Part shown: one piece after another, positions 25,826 through 33,482 of the stretch | Layout: each line of letters starts with the position of its first letter | How positions within the stretch are numbered: position 1 is the first letter of the stretch | From: Phascolarctobacterium faecium DSM 14760 | Lineage (GTDB): Bacteria > Bacillota > Negativicutes > Acidaminococcales > Acidaminococcaceae | DNA: 64,000 nt | Direction: 5' to 3' | NCBI RefSeq assembly: GCF_003269275.1 | Contig: NZ_QLTS01000010.1 | Span: 1 to 64,000 of the forward strand | Notes under the pieces: generated by a model | Databases searched by the model: none | What the model saw: only the letters and a program-made list of their open reading frames with translations | Told to the model about the DNA's origin: nothing | Program-made: the position numbers and the translations under genes

Positions 25826-26772
25826 TGATGAATAAAAACGATGTTGTTGCAGTAATAATGGGAGGTCCGTCGGCTGAACGAGAAATTTCTCTGGTTACTG
25901 GTGCCGCTATTGCTGGGGCTCTGCGTGAAAAAGGCTACAATGTTGCCGAAATAGATCTGGAACCGAAAAAACTGGCACTGCAATTGGAAGAATGCAGTGC
26001 AAAAGTAGTTTTTAATGCTGTACATGGAATGTATGGTGAAGATGGTCGGCTGCAGACTTTACTGGAGATGCTGGAAATTCCCTATACTGGTTCAGGTATG
26101 CTTGCAAGTGCGTTGGGTATGGATAAAGCGGCATCTAAACGCATCATGCAGGCCGCAGGTATTGCTACTCCTAAATCGTTGATTTTTGTAAAGGGAGAAA
26201 CGCATGATTTTTGCGGTGAGATTCTATCTGCTTTTAAAAAGATGCCTGTTGTTGTTAAACCGGCGACACAGGGATCCAGTATTGGTGTTGAGATCGTAAA
26301 AAATGATACTGATATTAATTCTGCTATGGAGAAGGCTTTTACTTATTCCCGTGAGGTTGTTGTGGAAGAGTTTATTCATGGCAAAGAGCTTACTGTTGCC
26401 ATTATGCAGGATGGGGGCGTGGCTGTTGCATTGCCTGTTATCAATATCGTACCGCATTCCGGGGTTTATGATTTTCATTCTAAATATACCAAAGGTGAAA
26501 CTGAATATTTAGTTCCGGCGCCGCTTGATAAAGAAACGACAAGGCATGTGCAGGAACTGGCTGTTGCAACCTACAAGGTTTTGGGATGCAGTGGTGTTGC
26601 GCGTGTGGATGTGATGCTTGATGAAGCAGGTAAAGGCTATGTCCTGGAGGCTAATACAGTTCCAGGAATGACTGCTACCAGCCTGGTGCCGAAAGCAGCA
26701 GCTGCTGTGGGGATATCTTTCCCTGACTTGTGTGAGAAGATTCTTTTGTCGGCATCTTTGAACGATAAATAG
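25825..26772 (+). CDS. ddl: D-alanine:D-alanine ligase
   Basis: The 315-residue ATP-grasp enzyme makes the D-Ala-D-Ala dipeptide for MurF. Visible motifs are MGGPSAEREISL (12-23), HGMYGEDGRLQ, KPATQGSSIGVE and, near the end, EANTVPGMTATSLVP. The SKYTKG segment holds the Lys-Tyr pair found in D-Ala-D-Ala ligases; D-Ala-D-lactate ligases carry Phe there, so ordinary dipeptide synthesis is expected. A second ATG three bases downstream (25828) is an equally possible start. Confidence 0.95.
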   Translation: MMNKNDVVAVIMGGPSAEREISLVTGAAIAGALREKGYNVAEIDLEPKKLALQLEECSAKVVFNAVHGMYGEDGRLQTLLEMLEIPYTGSGMLASALGMDKAASKRIMQAAGIATPKSLIFVKGETHDFCGEILSAFKKMPVVVKPATQGSSIGVEIVKNDTDINSAMEKAFTYSREVVVEEFIHGKELTVAIMQDGGVAVALPVINIVPHSGVYDFHSKYTKGETEYLVPAPLDKETTRHVQELAVATYKVLGCSGVARVDVMLDEAGKGYVLEANTVPGMTATSLVPKAAAAVGISFPDLCEKILLSASLNDK

Positions 26773-26814
26773 TAAGATCGATACTGCTGATATTGACGAA
26801 GTGAGGTGAGAAAG

Positions 26815-27576
26815 GTGCAGTCGACACGTGAACGTTTGCGAAAAGAGCGGAGAAGGCGTCGGGTGCGCCTTTTGCGTTTCATCTGTTTTTGCATAATATG
26901 TGCTGCTTTGCTGGCTGCTGGCTGGCATTGGGTTCGTCAGCCGGGTTTTGCTTTTGGCAGTATTAATGTCGAAGGCAGCGATAAGGTTACGGCTAAAGAT
27001 ATTCTGCAGATCTCTGGTGTGCAGGAGCCTGTTAATTTGTTTGTGATATCACCGTGGCAGGTACAGAAGGCGCTGACTCATGACGTAAGATTCGAGAAGG
27101 CTGATGTTTCTTACAGTTGGCCTGGTGTGATGCGCGTGAAGATCACAGAACGGCGGCCGGCAGTATATCTGGCCTGCTCTTATAACGGATATGCAAAGGT
27201 AGATTATACAGGCGTGGTGATGGAAGTCAGTGATGGAATCAAGGATGCCAACGCTCCTGTATTATCAGGTATTGTTACAGGTAATATTTACTTTGGAGAC
27301 AGAATCGGTGAAAAGCAGGTTTTACTGATTTTGGAATTTTTGAGTCAATTGGATCGTGATACTGTGGCGCATATTTCCGAAATTGCTGTAGACCAGCAGA
27401 ATAATGTTAAGTTCTATCTGCAATATGGTTATCCGATTTTATTGGGTGATGTTTATAAGATTATGGATAAACTTAATTTATTTGTTACTGTTTTTAATGA
27501 AATAAAAGCAAAAAACATACAAGCTGAATTTATTGACTTGACATTTACGAAGCCATATATTAAATTGAAACAGTAA
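26815..27576 (+). CDS. ftsQ: Cell division protein FtsQ/DivIB
   Basis: FtsQ scaffolds the septal complex with FtsL and its partner. The 253-residue protein has a very basic cytoplasmic N terminus (RERLRKERRRRRVRLLR), one membrane segment (about 20-38), a POTRA domain beginning GFAFGSINVEGSDKVTAKDIL and a beta domain ending with FTKPYIKLK. The start is taken as the GTG at 26815, well spaced from GAGGTGAG; the GTG at 26806 sits inside that ribosome-binding site. It lies after ddl, as in many dcw clusters. Confidence 0.9.
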   Translation: MQSTRERLRKERRRRRVRLLRFICFCIICAALLAAGWHWVRQPGFAFGSINVEGSDKVTAKDILQISGVQEPVNLFVISPWQVQKALTHDVRFEKADVSYSWPGVMRVKITERRPAVYLACSYNGYAKVDYTGVVMEVSDGIKDANAPVLSGIVTGNIYFGDRIGEKQVLLILEFLSQLDRDTVAHISEIAVDQQNNVKFYLQYGYPILLGDVYKIMDKLNLFVTVFNEIKAKNIQAEFIDLTFTKPYIKLKQ

Positions 27577-27603
27577 CATAGCAAGAATTACACGGAGGAT
27601 AAA

Positions 27604-28320
27604 ATGTTTGCGAACAAACATGCAAAAATTTTAATTGCACTGGTTTGCGCCGTACTCGGTTTTATGTTGGCTACACAGTTTAAAACTACAGAACGACAAA
27701 AAACTATTAATATTCAGCGTGCCGAGGATTTGTCTGACCGTTTGAAAGCAGTAGAAAAAGAACGAGATGAATTATCTAAAGAAATGGAAAAGCTGCAGGC
27801 AAAAGCAGGTGACGAGGTTGTTGCCAGAGAAATAGTTCGGTTAAAAGCTTTTGCAGGTGATTTTGAAATGCATGGTAAGGGTATCAAACTGGTTTTGGAC
27901 GACAGTAAGATTGCCAGCAAACCTGGAGAAAATCCTAACTTGTATATTATTCATGATGATGATTTATTAAGAGTTATCAATGAGCTGCGTGCCGCAGGCG
28001 CTGAGGCTATTGCCATCAACGGCGAAAGGATTGTAGCGATGAGCGAGATCCGCTGTGCGGGTCCGACTTTATCGGTAAATAACAATCGTTCGGCACCGCC
28101 TTATGAGATAAAAGCTATTGGGAATCCTAACAATTTAGAAAGTGCGCTCAAATTGCGCGGCGGCGTTCTGGAAAACTTCAAATTTTGGGGTATCCAGGCC
28201 GATTTAAGTCAGTCTGATGATATCGTTATTCCGGCTTTTAAAGGCCGTAAAAGTTTTGAGTATGCCAAAATAGCAGAAGGGCAAGCTTCCGATGCAGAGA
28301 AGGAGGCGGCAGAAAAATGA
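27604..28320 (+). CDS. DUF881 family membrane-anchored protein (YlxW/YlxX-like)
   Basis: The 238-residue protein has one N-terminal membrane segment (about 8-24), a coiled coil (about 38-72, rich in Glu and Lys) and a DUF881 domain outside the membrane with the family blocks HGKGIKLVLDDS, DLLRVINELRAAGAEAIAINGERI and CAGPTLSVN. Such proteins sit next to division genes in Firmicutes. Their function is unknown, though placement between ftsQ and sbp/ftsZ implies a link with division. The C terminus is a charged Ala/Glu/Lys tail. The stop overlaps sbp by 4 bp. Confidence 0.88.
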   Translation: MFANKHAKILIALVCAVLGFMLATQFKTTERQKTINIQRAEDLSDRLKAVEKERDELSKEMEKLQAKAGDEVVAREIVRLKAFAGDFEMHGKGIKLVLDDSKIASKPGENPNLYIIHDDDLLRVINELRAAGAEAIAINGERIVAMSEIRCAGPTLSVNNNRSAPPYEIKAIGNPNNLESALKLRGGVLENFKFWGIQADLSQSDDIVIPAFKGRKSFEYAKIAEGQASDAEKEAAEK

Positions 28321-28649
28321 TTTTTTATGTTCTTGCTGGTTTGGCGGCAGGCATCTGTGCCGGATTGTATTTCCCGGTTTATATACCGCCTGAATATGGT
28401 AAAATGCTTTCTGTAGCTTTGATGGCGGCATTGGATACTGCTTTCGGCGGGATTCGTTCCAGCATGGAAGGGTCTTATGATAATACGGTCTTTATTACGG
28501 GATTTTTTACTAACGCTGTGCTGGCGGCTTTTTTGTGCTACGTTGGTATGATTCTTGGTATCGACTTGTATCTGGTTGGTATCCTGATTTTTGGGATGCG
28601 CATTTTCCAAAATCTGGCGGCGATCAGACATCTGTTTTTGAAAAAATAA
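28317..28649 (+). CDS. sbp: Small basic protein, DUF1290
   Basis: This 110-residue protein has three or four membrane helices and the DUF1290 signature: AGLYFPVYIPPEYGKMLSVA followed by ALDTAFGGIRSSMEG. Its homologue in Bacillus (sbp) lies immediately upstream of ftsA-ftsZ. Function unknown. It overlaps the DUF881 gene by 4 bp and is followed by a 108-bp gap before ftsZ, where ftsA would be expected in most relatives. Confidence 0.9.
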   Translation: MIFYVLAGLAAGICAGLYFPVYIPPEYGKMLSVALMAALDTAFGGIRSSMEGSYDNTVFITGFFTNAVLAAFLCYVGMILGIDLYLVGILIFGMRIFQNLAAIRHLFLKK

Positions 28650-28711
28650 AAAAATTTTTATAAAAAGCAGGAAAAAAGACTATTAATGTTGAATGTAAAA
28701 TGTCAATGGTT

Positions 28712-28740
28712 TTGATTTTTCATTTTGACCCAAATACATA
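28712..28740 (+). promoter_or_regulatory. Possible ftsZ promoter
   Basis: TTGATT (28712-28717) and TACATA (28735-28740) lie 17 bp apart, 18 bp before the ftsZ ATG. A short leader would hold the AGGGGGAG ribosome-binding site. Weak prediction. Confidence 0.35.
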
Positions 28741-28757
28741 AGGGGGAGCACAATACG

Positions 28758-29903
28758 ATGTTTGAAGAATTTGAAGAGAAAAGTTTTGAAAATTTAGCCA
28801 ATATAAAAGTTATCGGTGTCGGCGGCGGCGGTAACAATGCTGTCAACCGGATGATTTCAGCCGGTGTTCAGGGTGTGGAATTTATTTCCGTAAACTGTGA
28901 TGCCCAGGCTTTGTTGCTTTCGAAAGCTCCCAACCGTATTCAGATCGGCGAAAAACTGACCAAAGGTCTTGGGGCCGGTGCCAATCCTGAAGTTGGTGAA
29001 AAAGCGGCCGAGGAGTCCAGAGATCAGTTGCTGGAATCTCTGCGCGGTGCTGACATGGTTTTTGTAACAGCAGGTATGGGCGGCGGTACAGGTACCGGCG
29101 CTGCGCATGTTGTGGCTGAGTGTGCCAAAGAAGTTGGCGCTTTGACAGTCGGAGTAGTTACCAAACCGTTTTCTTTTGAAGGCAAACGTCGCATGACGCA
29201 GGCTGAAAACGGTATAGTTAATTTGAAAGATAAAGTTGATACTTTGATCACCATACCTAATGATCGTTTGCTGCAGGTAATTGATCGTCGTACTTCGATG
29301 CTTGATGCTTTCCGTATTGCTGATGACGTACTGCGTCAGGGTGTGCAGGGTATTTCTGACCTGATCGGAGTTCCGGGACTTATCAATGCCGACTTTGCTG
29401 ACGTGAAAACTATCATGTCTGATGCAGGGTCTGCTTTAATGGGTATCGGTACGGCCAAAGGTGAGGGCGGAGCCCGTGCAGCAGCTGAAGCTGCAATCAA
29501 GAGTCCGCTTTTGGAAGCTTCTATTGAAGGGGCACGTGGTGTACTCTTTAATATTACCGGCGGTAAAGATTTATCACTGTTCGATGTTACTGAAGCATCT
29601 AATATTATTACTGAAGCTGTTGATGCTGAAGCTAATATCATTTTTGGTGCTGTTATTAATGAAGAGTTGGAAGATGAGATCCGTGTTACGGTTATTGCTA
29701 CCGGTTTTGAGCGCAGAAATCCTGCTGTCGGAGCGCGTGGCGCTTCCCGTCCAAGTTATAACAACAGCTATGCACAGCAGCACAGCAGTGAAAAACAACA
29801 GGCTGCTGCTCCTGCGCAGCCGGGACAAGCTCCTTCGTATGGTTCTGGTGTTATCAAACCGCCAACCTCCGATACTGAAATTCCGCCTTGGATTCGCGGT
29901 TAA
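28758..29903 (+). CDS. ftsZ: Cell division GTPase FtsZ
   Basis: FtsZ polymerises into the Z ring that recruits the division machinery. The 381-residue protein has the GTPase blocks [15 protein letters not shown] (about 18-32) and the tubulin signature GGGTGTGAA (about 106-114). The T7 catalytic loop lies in [12 protein letters not shown] short, glutamine- and proline-rich linker leads to the conserved C-terminal peptide EIPPWIRG, which binds FtsA or SepF. No ftsA is adjacent, so another membrane anchor such as SepF may act elsewhere in the genome. The ATG at 28758 follows AAGGGGGAG. Confidence 0.97.
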   Translation: MFEEFEEKSFENLANIKVIGVGGGGNNAVNRMISAGVQGVEFISVNCDAQALLLSKAPNRIQIGEKLTKGLGAGANPEVGEKAAEESRDQLLESLRGADMVFVTAGMGGGTGTGAAHVVAECAKEVGALTVGVVTKPFSFEGKRRMTQAENGIVNLKDKVDTLITIPNDRLLQVIDRRTSMLDAFRIADDVLRQGVQGISDLIGVPGLINADFADVKTIMSDAGSALMGIGTAKGEGGARAAAEAAIKSPLLEASIEGARGVLFNITGGKDLSLFDVTEASNIITEAVDAEANIIFGAVINEELEDEIRVTVIATGFERRNPAVGARGASRPSYNNSYAQQHSSEKQQAAAPAQPGQAPSYGSGVIKPPTSDTEIPPWIRG

Positions 29904-29916
29904 ACTTACAAATGCG

Positions 29917-29948
29917 AACTCCCTTTGCTTATGCAAAGGGAGTTTTTC
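29917..29948 (+). terminator. Terminator of the dcw cluster after ftsZ
   Basis: A 12-bp perfect stem AACTCCCTTTGC / GCAAAGGGAGTT with a TTAT loop and a following TTTC. Confidence 0.88.
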
Positions 29949-29986
29949 TATATCTTGGGCATATATGATAGAAATGTGGATGAAAA

Positions 29987-30002
29987 ACACAAGATATTGT
30001 TT
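29987..30002 (+). promoter_or_regulatory. NrdR box upstream of nrdR-nrdD-nrdG
   Basis: ACACAAGATATTGTTT matches the NrdR-box consensus (ACACWATATATWGTGT) at 14 of 16 positions. It touches the -35 element of the nrdR promoter. A weaker second copy (TTTCTATATCTTGGGC, 29945-29960) begins 42 bp upstream. Confidence 0.7.
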
Positions 30003-30028
30003 GAATAAACTGAAAGTTATGATATAAT
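30001..30028 (+). promoter_or_regulatory. Promoter of the nrdR-nrdD-nrdG operon
   Basis: TTGAAT (30001-30006), 16-bp spacer, TATAAT (30023-30028) with an upstream TGA making an extended -10. It lies 43 bp before the nrdR ATG. Confidence 0.7.
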
Positions 30029-30070
30029 AAAAGCGCTGATATAAATAAAGCTGTAAAAGGAAGTGACGTT

Positions 30071-30553
30071 ATGAAGTGCCCGTTTTGCTCTTATCGTGAC
30101 AGTCGAGTTGTTGATTCCCGTGCTGTGGATGATGGCGTTTCTATTCGGCGTCGTCGAGAATGTCCTGATTGTGGACGCAGGTTCACTACTTATGAAAAAT
30201 ATGAGGAAACTCCTTTGATGGTAAGTAAAAAAGATGGACGTCGGGAGTTGTTCGACGCTAAAAAACTTTTGAGTGGATTGATCAAAGCTTTTGAAAAGCG
30301 GCCTATTTCTTATGAGAAAATCCAGGAAATTGCTGAGCATATCGAACGGGAACTGAGGATGCGCGGAGAAGCAGAGATCAGGAGCGAAGTTATCGGCGAA
30401 GCGGTAATGAATCATTTAGAGAAAACTGACCAGATCGCTTATGTACGGTTTGCTTCTGTTTATAGGCAGTTTGCTGACGTTAATAATTTTATGCAGGAAT
30501 TACAACGTATTATGAAAAACAATGAAAGTATTGATCGGAGTGATAAGGAATGA
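30071..30553 (+). CDS. nrdR: Ribonucleotide reductase repressor NrdR
   Basis: NrdR senses ATP/dATP and represses ribonucleotide reductase genes. The 160-residue protein starts with a zinc ribbon (CPFC at 3-6, CPDC at 31-34 followed by GRRFTTYE) and continues with an ATP-cone (KKDGRRELFDAKKLLSGLIKA, about 53-73), then VRFASVYRQF. It begins at an ATG with AAGGAAGTGA upstream. An NrdR box overlaps its own promoter. The stop overlaps nrdD by 4 bp, so repressor and target are made together. Confidence 0.96.
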   Translation: MKCPFCSYRDSRVVDSRAVDDGVSIRRRRECPDCGRRFTTYEKYEETPLMVSKKDGRRELFDAKKLLSGLIKAFEKRPISYEKIQEIAEHIERELRMRGEAEIRSEVIGEAVMNHLEKTDQIAYVRFASVYRQFADVNNFMQELQRIMKNNESIDRSDKE

Positions 30554-32490
30554 TGATCCGTAAGCGTGACGGCAGGGTTGTGGAGTTTGATGAAACAAAA
30601 ATCACGGATGCTATTTTTGAAGCGGCTAAATCAGTAGGCGGCGCCGACAGGCAGCTGGCAATGGAATTGACTTTGAATGTTTTAAAAGCCTTAAAAAATG
30701 AAAATAAGCAGACTGTTGATGTTGAACATATTCAAGATATTGTAGAAAAAGTACTGATTGAAAGCGGACATGCCCGTACGGCTAAATCATATATTCTGTA
30801 CAGAGCTAGAAGAACTGGTATGCGCAGCTCTCGCAGTGAGCTGATGGACACTGTGGCAGAGATATTAAAGGAAACTGACCGCGATAATGCTAATATTTCT
30901 AACTCTCCTTCTGCAAAAATGCTTCAGATAGCATCGGCTGCCAGTCGGGAATTTTATCTGAATCGGTTGATCCCTGAAGAAATGGCTACGGCTCACAAGC
31001 GAGGTGATATCCATATCCATGATCTTGATTTTTATGGAAAAACATTAAATTGCCTCAATATTCCATTAGGTCGGTTGCTGGCCAAAGGTTTTAATAATGG
31101 ACATGGGTTTATCCGTCCTCCCAGACGTCCAGGTTCTGCGACAGCTTTAGCGGCAATTATTCTGCAAAGCTCTCAGAATGATATGTTCGGTGGACAGTCT
31201 TTTGGTTATTTTGATACTGATATAGCGCCTTTTATGGAAGGTGCTTCTGAGGAAGAAGTATTTCAGGCGATGGAAGCGCTTGTTTATAATTTGAACAGTA
31301 TGCACTCCAGGGCTGGTGCGCAGGTACCGTTTTCGAGTTTAAATCTGGGTCTTGATACTTCTGAAAATGGTCGCAAGGTGACGCGTAATTTATTGAATGC
31401 ATATGCTAAAGGTCTTGGACGCGGGGAGAATCCTATTTTTCCGAATGTTATTTTCCGTGTTAAACGCGGTATAAATCTGGACAAAGGTGATCCTAACTAT
31501 GATTTATTCCAGCTGGCTATTTCAGTTGCAGCCAAGCGTTTGAATCCGACTTTTAGTTTTATGGATACTAGCTTTAATAAACCTTATGGCGGGGATGTAG
31601 CTTATATGGGCTGCCGTACACGTGTTATTGCTAATCGTCGCGGGCCTGAAATTACAGAAGGCCGCGGTAATTTGTCCTTCACTACAATTAATTTGCCGCG
31701 TTTGGCAATTAAGTCTGAGCGCAACATAGACACCTTTTACCGACTGTTGGATGATTTGCTGGATCTTGTACGAGATCAGCTTTATCATCGCTATCAAGTG
31801 CAGGCAAATCTTAAAGTCCGTGATCTACCGTTTTTAATGGGGCAGGGATTATATTTGGACAGTGATAAACTGGCCAGTGACGACAGGATTGAAGAGGCTA
31901 TCAAGCATGGTACTTTGGGCGTTGGTTTCATTGGCTTGGCTGAGACACTGACTTCTTTGCTGGGGTGCCATCATGCACAAAGTGAGGAAGCACAAAAGCT
32001 TGGTGAAGATATCATTGGTCATATGCGTGAAAAAGTGGATGCTATGAGCGATAAATATGATTTGAATTACAGCTTTATTGCAACTCCTGCCGAAGGTTTG
32101 TCAGGGCGCTTTATTCGTATGGACCGCAAGGAATATGGTATTATTCCCGGTGTTACGGATAAAGCTTATTACACTAATTCCTTTCATGTACCGGTATCTT
32201 ATCCGATCAGTGCTTTTGAGAAAATGCGCTTAGAAGGTGCATATCATAAATTTACAAACGGTGGCCATATAAGTTATGTTGAGTTTGCCTCGTCTCCTGT
32301 CCATAATCTAGGGGCAGTGGAAGATGTTCTTAGACATATGCTGGAATGTGACTGTGGTTATGTAGGTATTAATTTCCCGATTGATTATTGTGAAGAATGC
32401 GGCTACACTGGTATCATTGACAGTGATTATTGTCCTGTTTGCGAAAGGACTCTGACCCAAAAATATTGTCGGGAAAACCTGTTGTACTGA
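30550..32490 (+). CDS. nrdD: Class III (anaerobic) ribonucleoside-triphosphate reductase lacking the glycyl-radical segment
   Basis: NrdD reduces ribonucleoside triphosphates in anaerobes. The 646-residue protein has an N-terminal ATP-cone (IRKRDGRVVEFDETKITDAI), the ten-stranded barrel with HIHDLDFYGKTLNCLN (about 155-170) and YMGCRTRV carrying the expected active-site cysteines, and a C-terminal zinc site C614, C617, C628, C631 (CEECG and CPVCE). In known NrdD proteins the zinc site is followed within about 15-20 residues by the radical loop RxxGYL and a further about 30 residues. Here only 15 residues (ERTLTQKYCRENLLY) follow and no GYL is present in any frame before nrdG. The enzyme as encoded could not carry a radical. 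Truncation, assembly error or a separate radical domain are all possible. Confidence 0.88.
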   Translation: MMIRKRDGRVVEFDETKITDAIFEAAKSVGGADRQLAMELTLNVLKALKNENKQTVDVEHIQDIVEKVLIESGHARTAKSYILYRARRTGMRSSRSELMDTVAEILKETDRDNANISNSPSAKMLQIASAASREFYLNRLIPEEMATAHKRGDIHIHDLDFYGKTLNCLNIPLGRLLAKGFNNGHGFIRPPRRPGSATALAAIILQSSQNDMFGGQSFGYFDTDIAPFMEGASEEEVFQAMEALVYNLNSMHSRAGAQVPFSSLNLGLDTSENGRKVTRNLLNAYAKGLGRGENPIFPNVIFRVKRGINLDKGDPNYDLFQLAISVAAKRLNPTFSFMDTSFNKPYGGDVAYMGCRTRVIANRRGPEITEGRGNLSFTTINLPRLAIKSERNIDTFYRLLDDLLDLVRDQLYHRYQVQANLKVRDLPFLMGQGLYLDSDKLASDDRIEEAIKHGTLGVGFIGLAETLTSLLGCHHAQSEEAQKLGEDIIGHMREKVDAMSDKYDLNYSFIATPAEGLSGRFIRMDRKEYGIIPGVTDKAYYTNSFHVPVSYPISAFEKMRLEGAYHKFTNGGHISYVEFASSPVHNLGAVEDVLRHMLECDCGYVGINFPIDYCEECGYTGIIDSDYCPVCERTLTQKYCRENLLY

Positions 32491-32506
32491 ATAGGAGGCG
32501 TCTATT

Positions 32507-32995
32507 GTGCTTAAAGTTGCCGCTATTTTAGAAGAGTCTATTGTGGATGGTCCGGGGATCAGGTCTGTGATTTTTTTTCAGGGCTGCCCGCGGCATTGCG
32601 AAGGCTGCCATAATCCTGATCTGTTACCTTTTGAGGGAGGTACGGAGTATTCTCCGCAGCAGCTGGCCGACGAAGTTTTTCCAAAGCTGACGCCGCTGCA
32701 CAGAGGTATTACTTTAAGCGGCGGGGATCCGTTGGCGCAGGCGGACGACATTTTAGAGTTTCTGAAGCTGGTGCGTAGAGAAAACCCAAAACTTACAATT
32801 TGGTGTTACACTGGTTATTGGTATGACGAGGTAAAGGATTCTCCTGTTTTGCAGGAAATAGATGTTTTGGTTGACGGGCCTTTTATTTTGGCGCAGCGTA
32901 ATCTTGATCTGCCGTTTCGCGGGTCAGATAACCAGCGTTTAATCGACCTGACAGCGACTAGAAAGTCAGGTAGCATAGTTGAAGTTAATTTATAA
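32507..32995 (+). CDS. nrdG: Anaerobic ribonucleotide reductase activating protein (radical SAM)
   Basis: NrdG is the radical SAM activase that forms the glycyl radical on NrdD. The 162-residue protein has SIVDGPGIRSVIFFQGCP, then the [4Fe-4S] motif Cys27-x3-Cys31-x2-Cys34 (CPRHCEGC), the SAM-binding TLSGGDPL (about 69-76) and a C-terminal VDGPF. GTG start behind TAGGAGG, 16 bp after the nrdD stop codon. The intact activase makes it more striking that the neighbouring NrdD lacks its glycine target. Confidence 0.94.
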   Translation: MLKVAAILEESIVDGPGIRSVIFFQGCPRHCEGCHNPDLLPFEGGTEYSPQQLADEVFPKLTPLHRGITLSGGDPLAQADDILEFLKLVRRENPKLTIWCYTGYWYDEVKDSPVLQEIDVLVDGPFILAQRNLDLPFRGSDNQRLIDLTATRKSGSIVEVNL

Positions 32996-33015
32996 GGCAT
33001 ATTGGAGGGGTCGAG

Positions 33016-33423
33016 ATGCTGCTAAAGTTATTACAGGATGGTTTTGGAAGCGCTATGGATTTGAATTGTGCGGAAAAAATTCTTTATGGTGCGAATTGGG
33101 CTTATAATATGAAGCTGCCCGGTGAGGCCTTAAAACTTGCTGCCGGGTTTGGCGGTGGTATGGGGGTAGAAAGCAGCTGTGGCGTTATAACCGGCGGCGT
33201 TATGGTATTGAGCAGCCTGTATGTAAGCCGTAACGGGCATGAAAGCGGCCGTATCAAAGCGTTGGAAAAGGAATTTATTGAAACCTTTACGAAGGAAATG
33301 GGAACAATAGACTGTTCTGATCTCAAAGCGAAATATCGTAATGATGAAATAAAATGTAATCTGGTTATTTTTAAGGCCGGTGAAATTTTAGACCGTATAG
33401 TTGAACGTGAAGGCCTGAATTAA
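33016..33423 (+). CDS. C_GCAxxG_C_C family redox-type protein
   Basis: The 135-residue protein matches the family named for its Cys pattern: NCAEKILYGAN (17-27) in place of GCA, then GFGGGMGVESSCGVITGGV (about 44-62), and later Cys in TIDCSDL and IKCNLV. Members are thought to be redox-active or metal-binding, and often accompany reductases, but no biochemical role is settled. It follows nrdG by 20 bp with GGAGGGG before the ATG and ends at a strong terminator. It is thus part of the nrd operon, where an electron-donor role would make sense as inference. Confidence 0.82.
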   Translation: MLLKLLQDGFGSAMDLNCAEKILYGANWAYNMKLPGEALKLAAGFGGGMGVESSCGVITGGVMVLSSLYVSRNGHESGRIKALEKEFIETFTKEMGTIDCSDLKAKYRNDEIKCNLVIFKAGEILDRIVEREGLN

Positions 33424-33427
33424 ATAT

Positions 33428-33462
33428 AAAAACTCCGCCAGCCTCTGCTGGCGGAGTTTTTA
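33428..33462. terminator. Bidirectional terminator after the nrd operon
   Basis: A 15-bp perfect stem AAAAACTCCGCCAGC / GCTGGCGGAGTTTTT with a CTCT loop, between convergent genes. Confidence 0.92.
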
Positions 33463-33482
33463 CTTATTTAAAGTTTTTATTT

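Noticed and set aside
29945-29960. Upstream weak NrdR box as a confident regulatory site
   Set aside because: Only about 10 of 16 positions fit and it overlaps the ftsZ terminator; kept only as part of a finding.
32445-32510. Alternative +1 frame that might restore the NrdD C terminus
   Set aside because: It reads KDSDPKILS and then GKPVVLNRRR, with no GYL motif, so a single frameshift would not rebuild the glycyl-radical segment.
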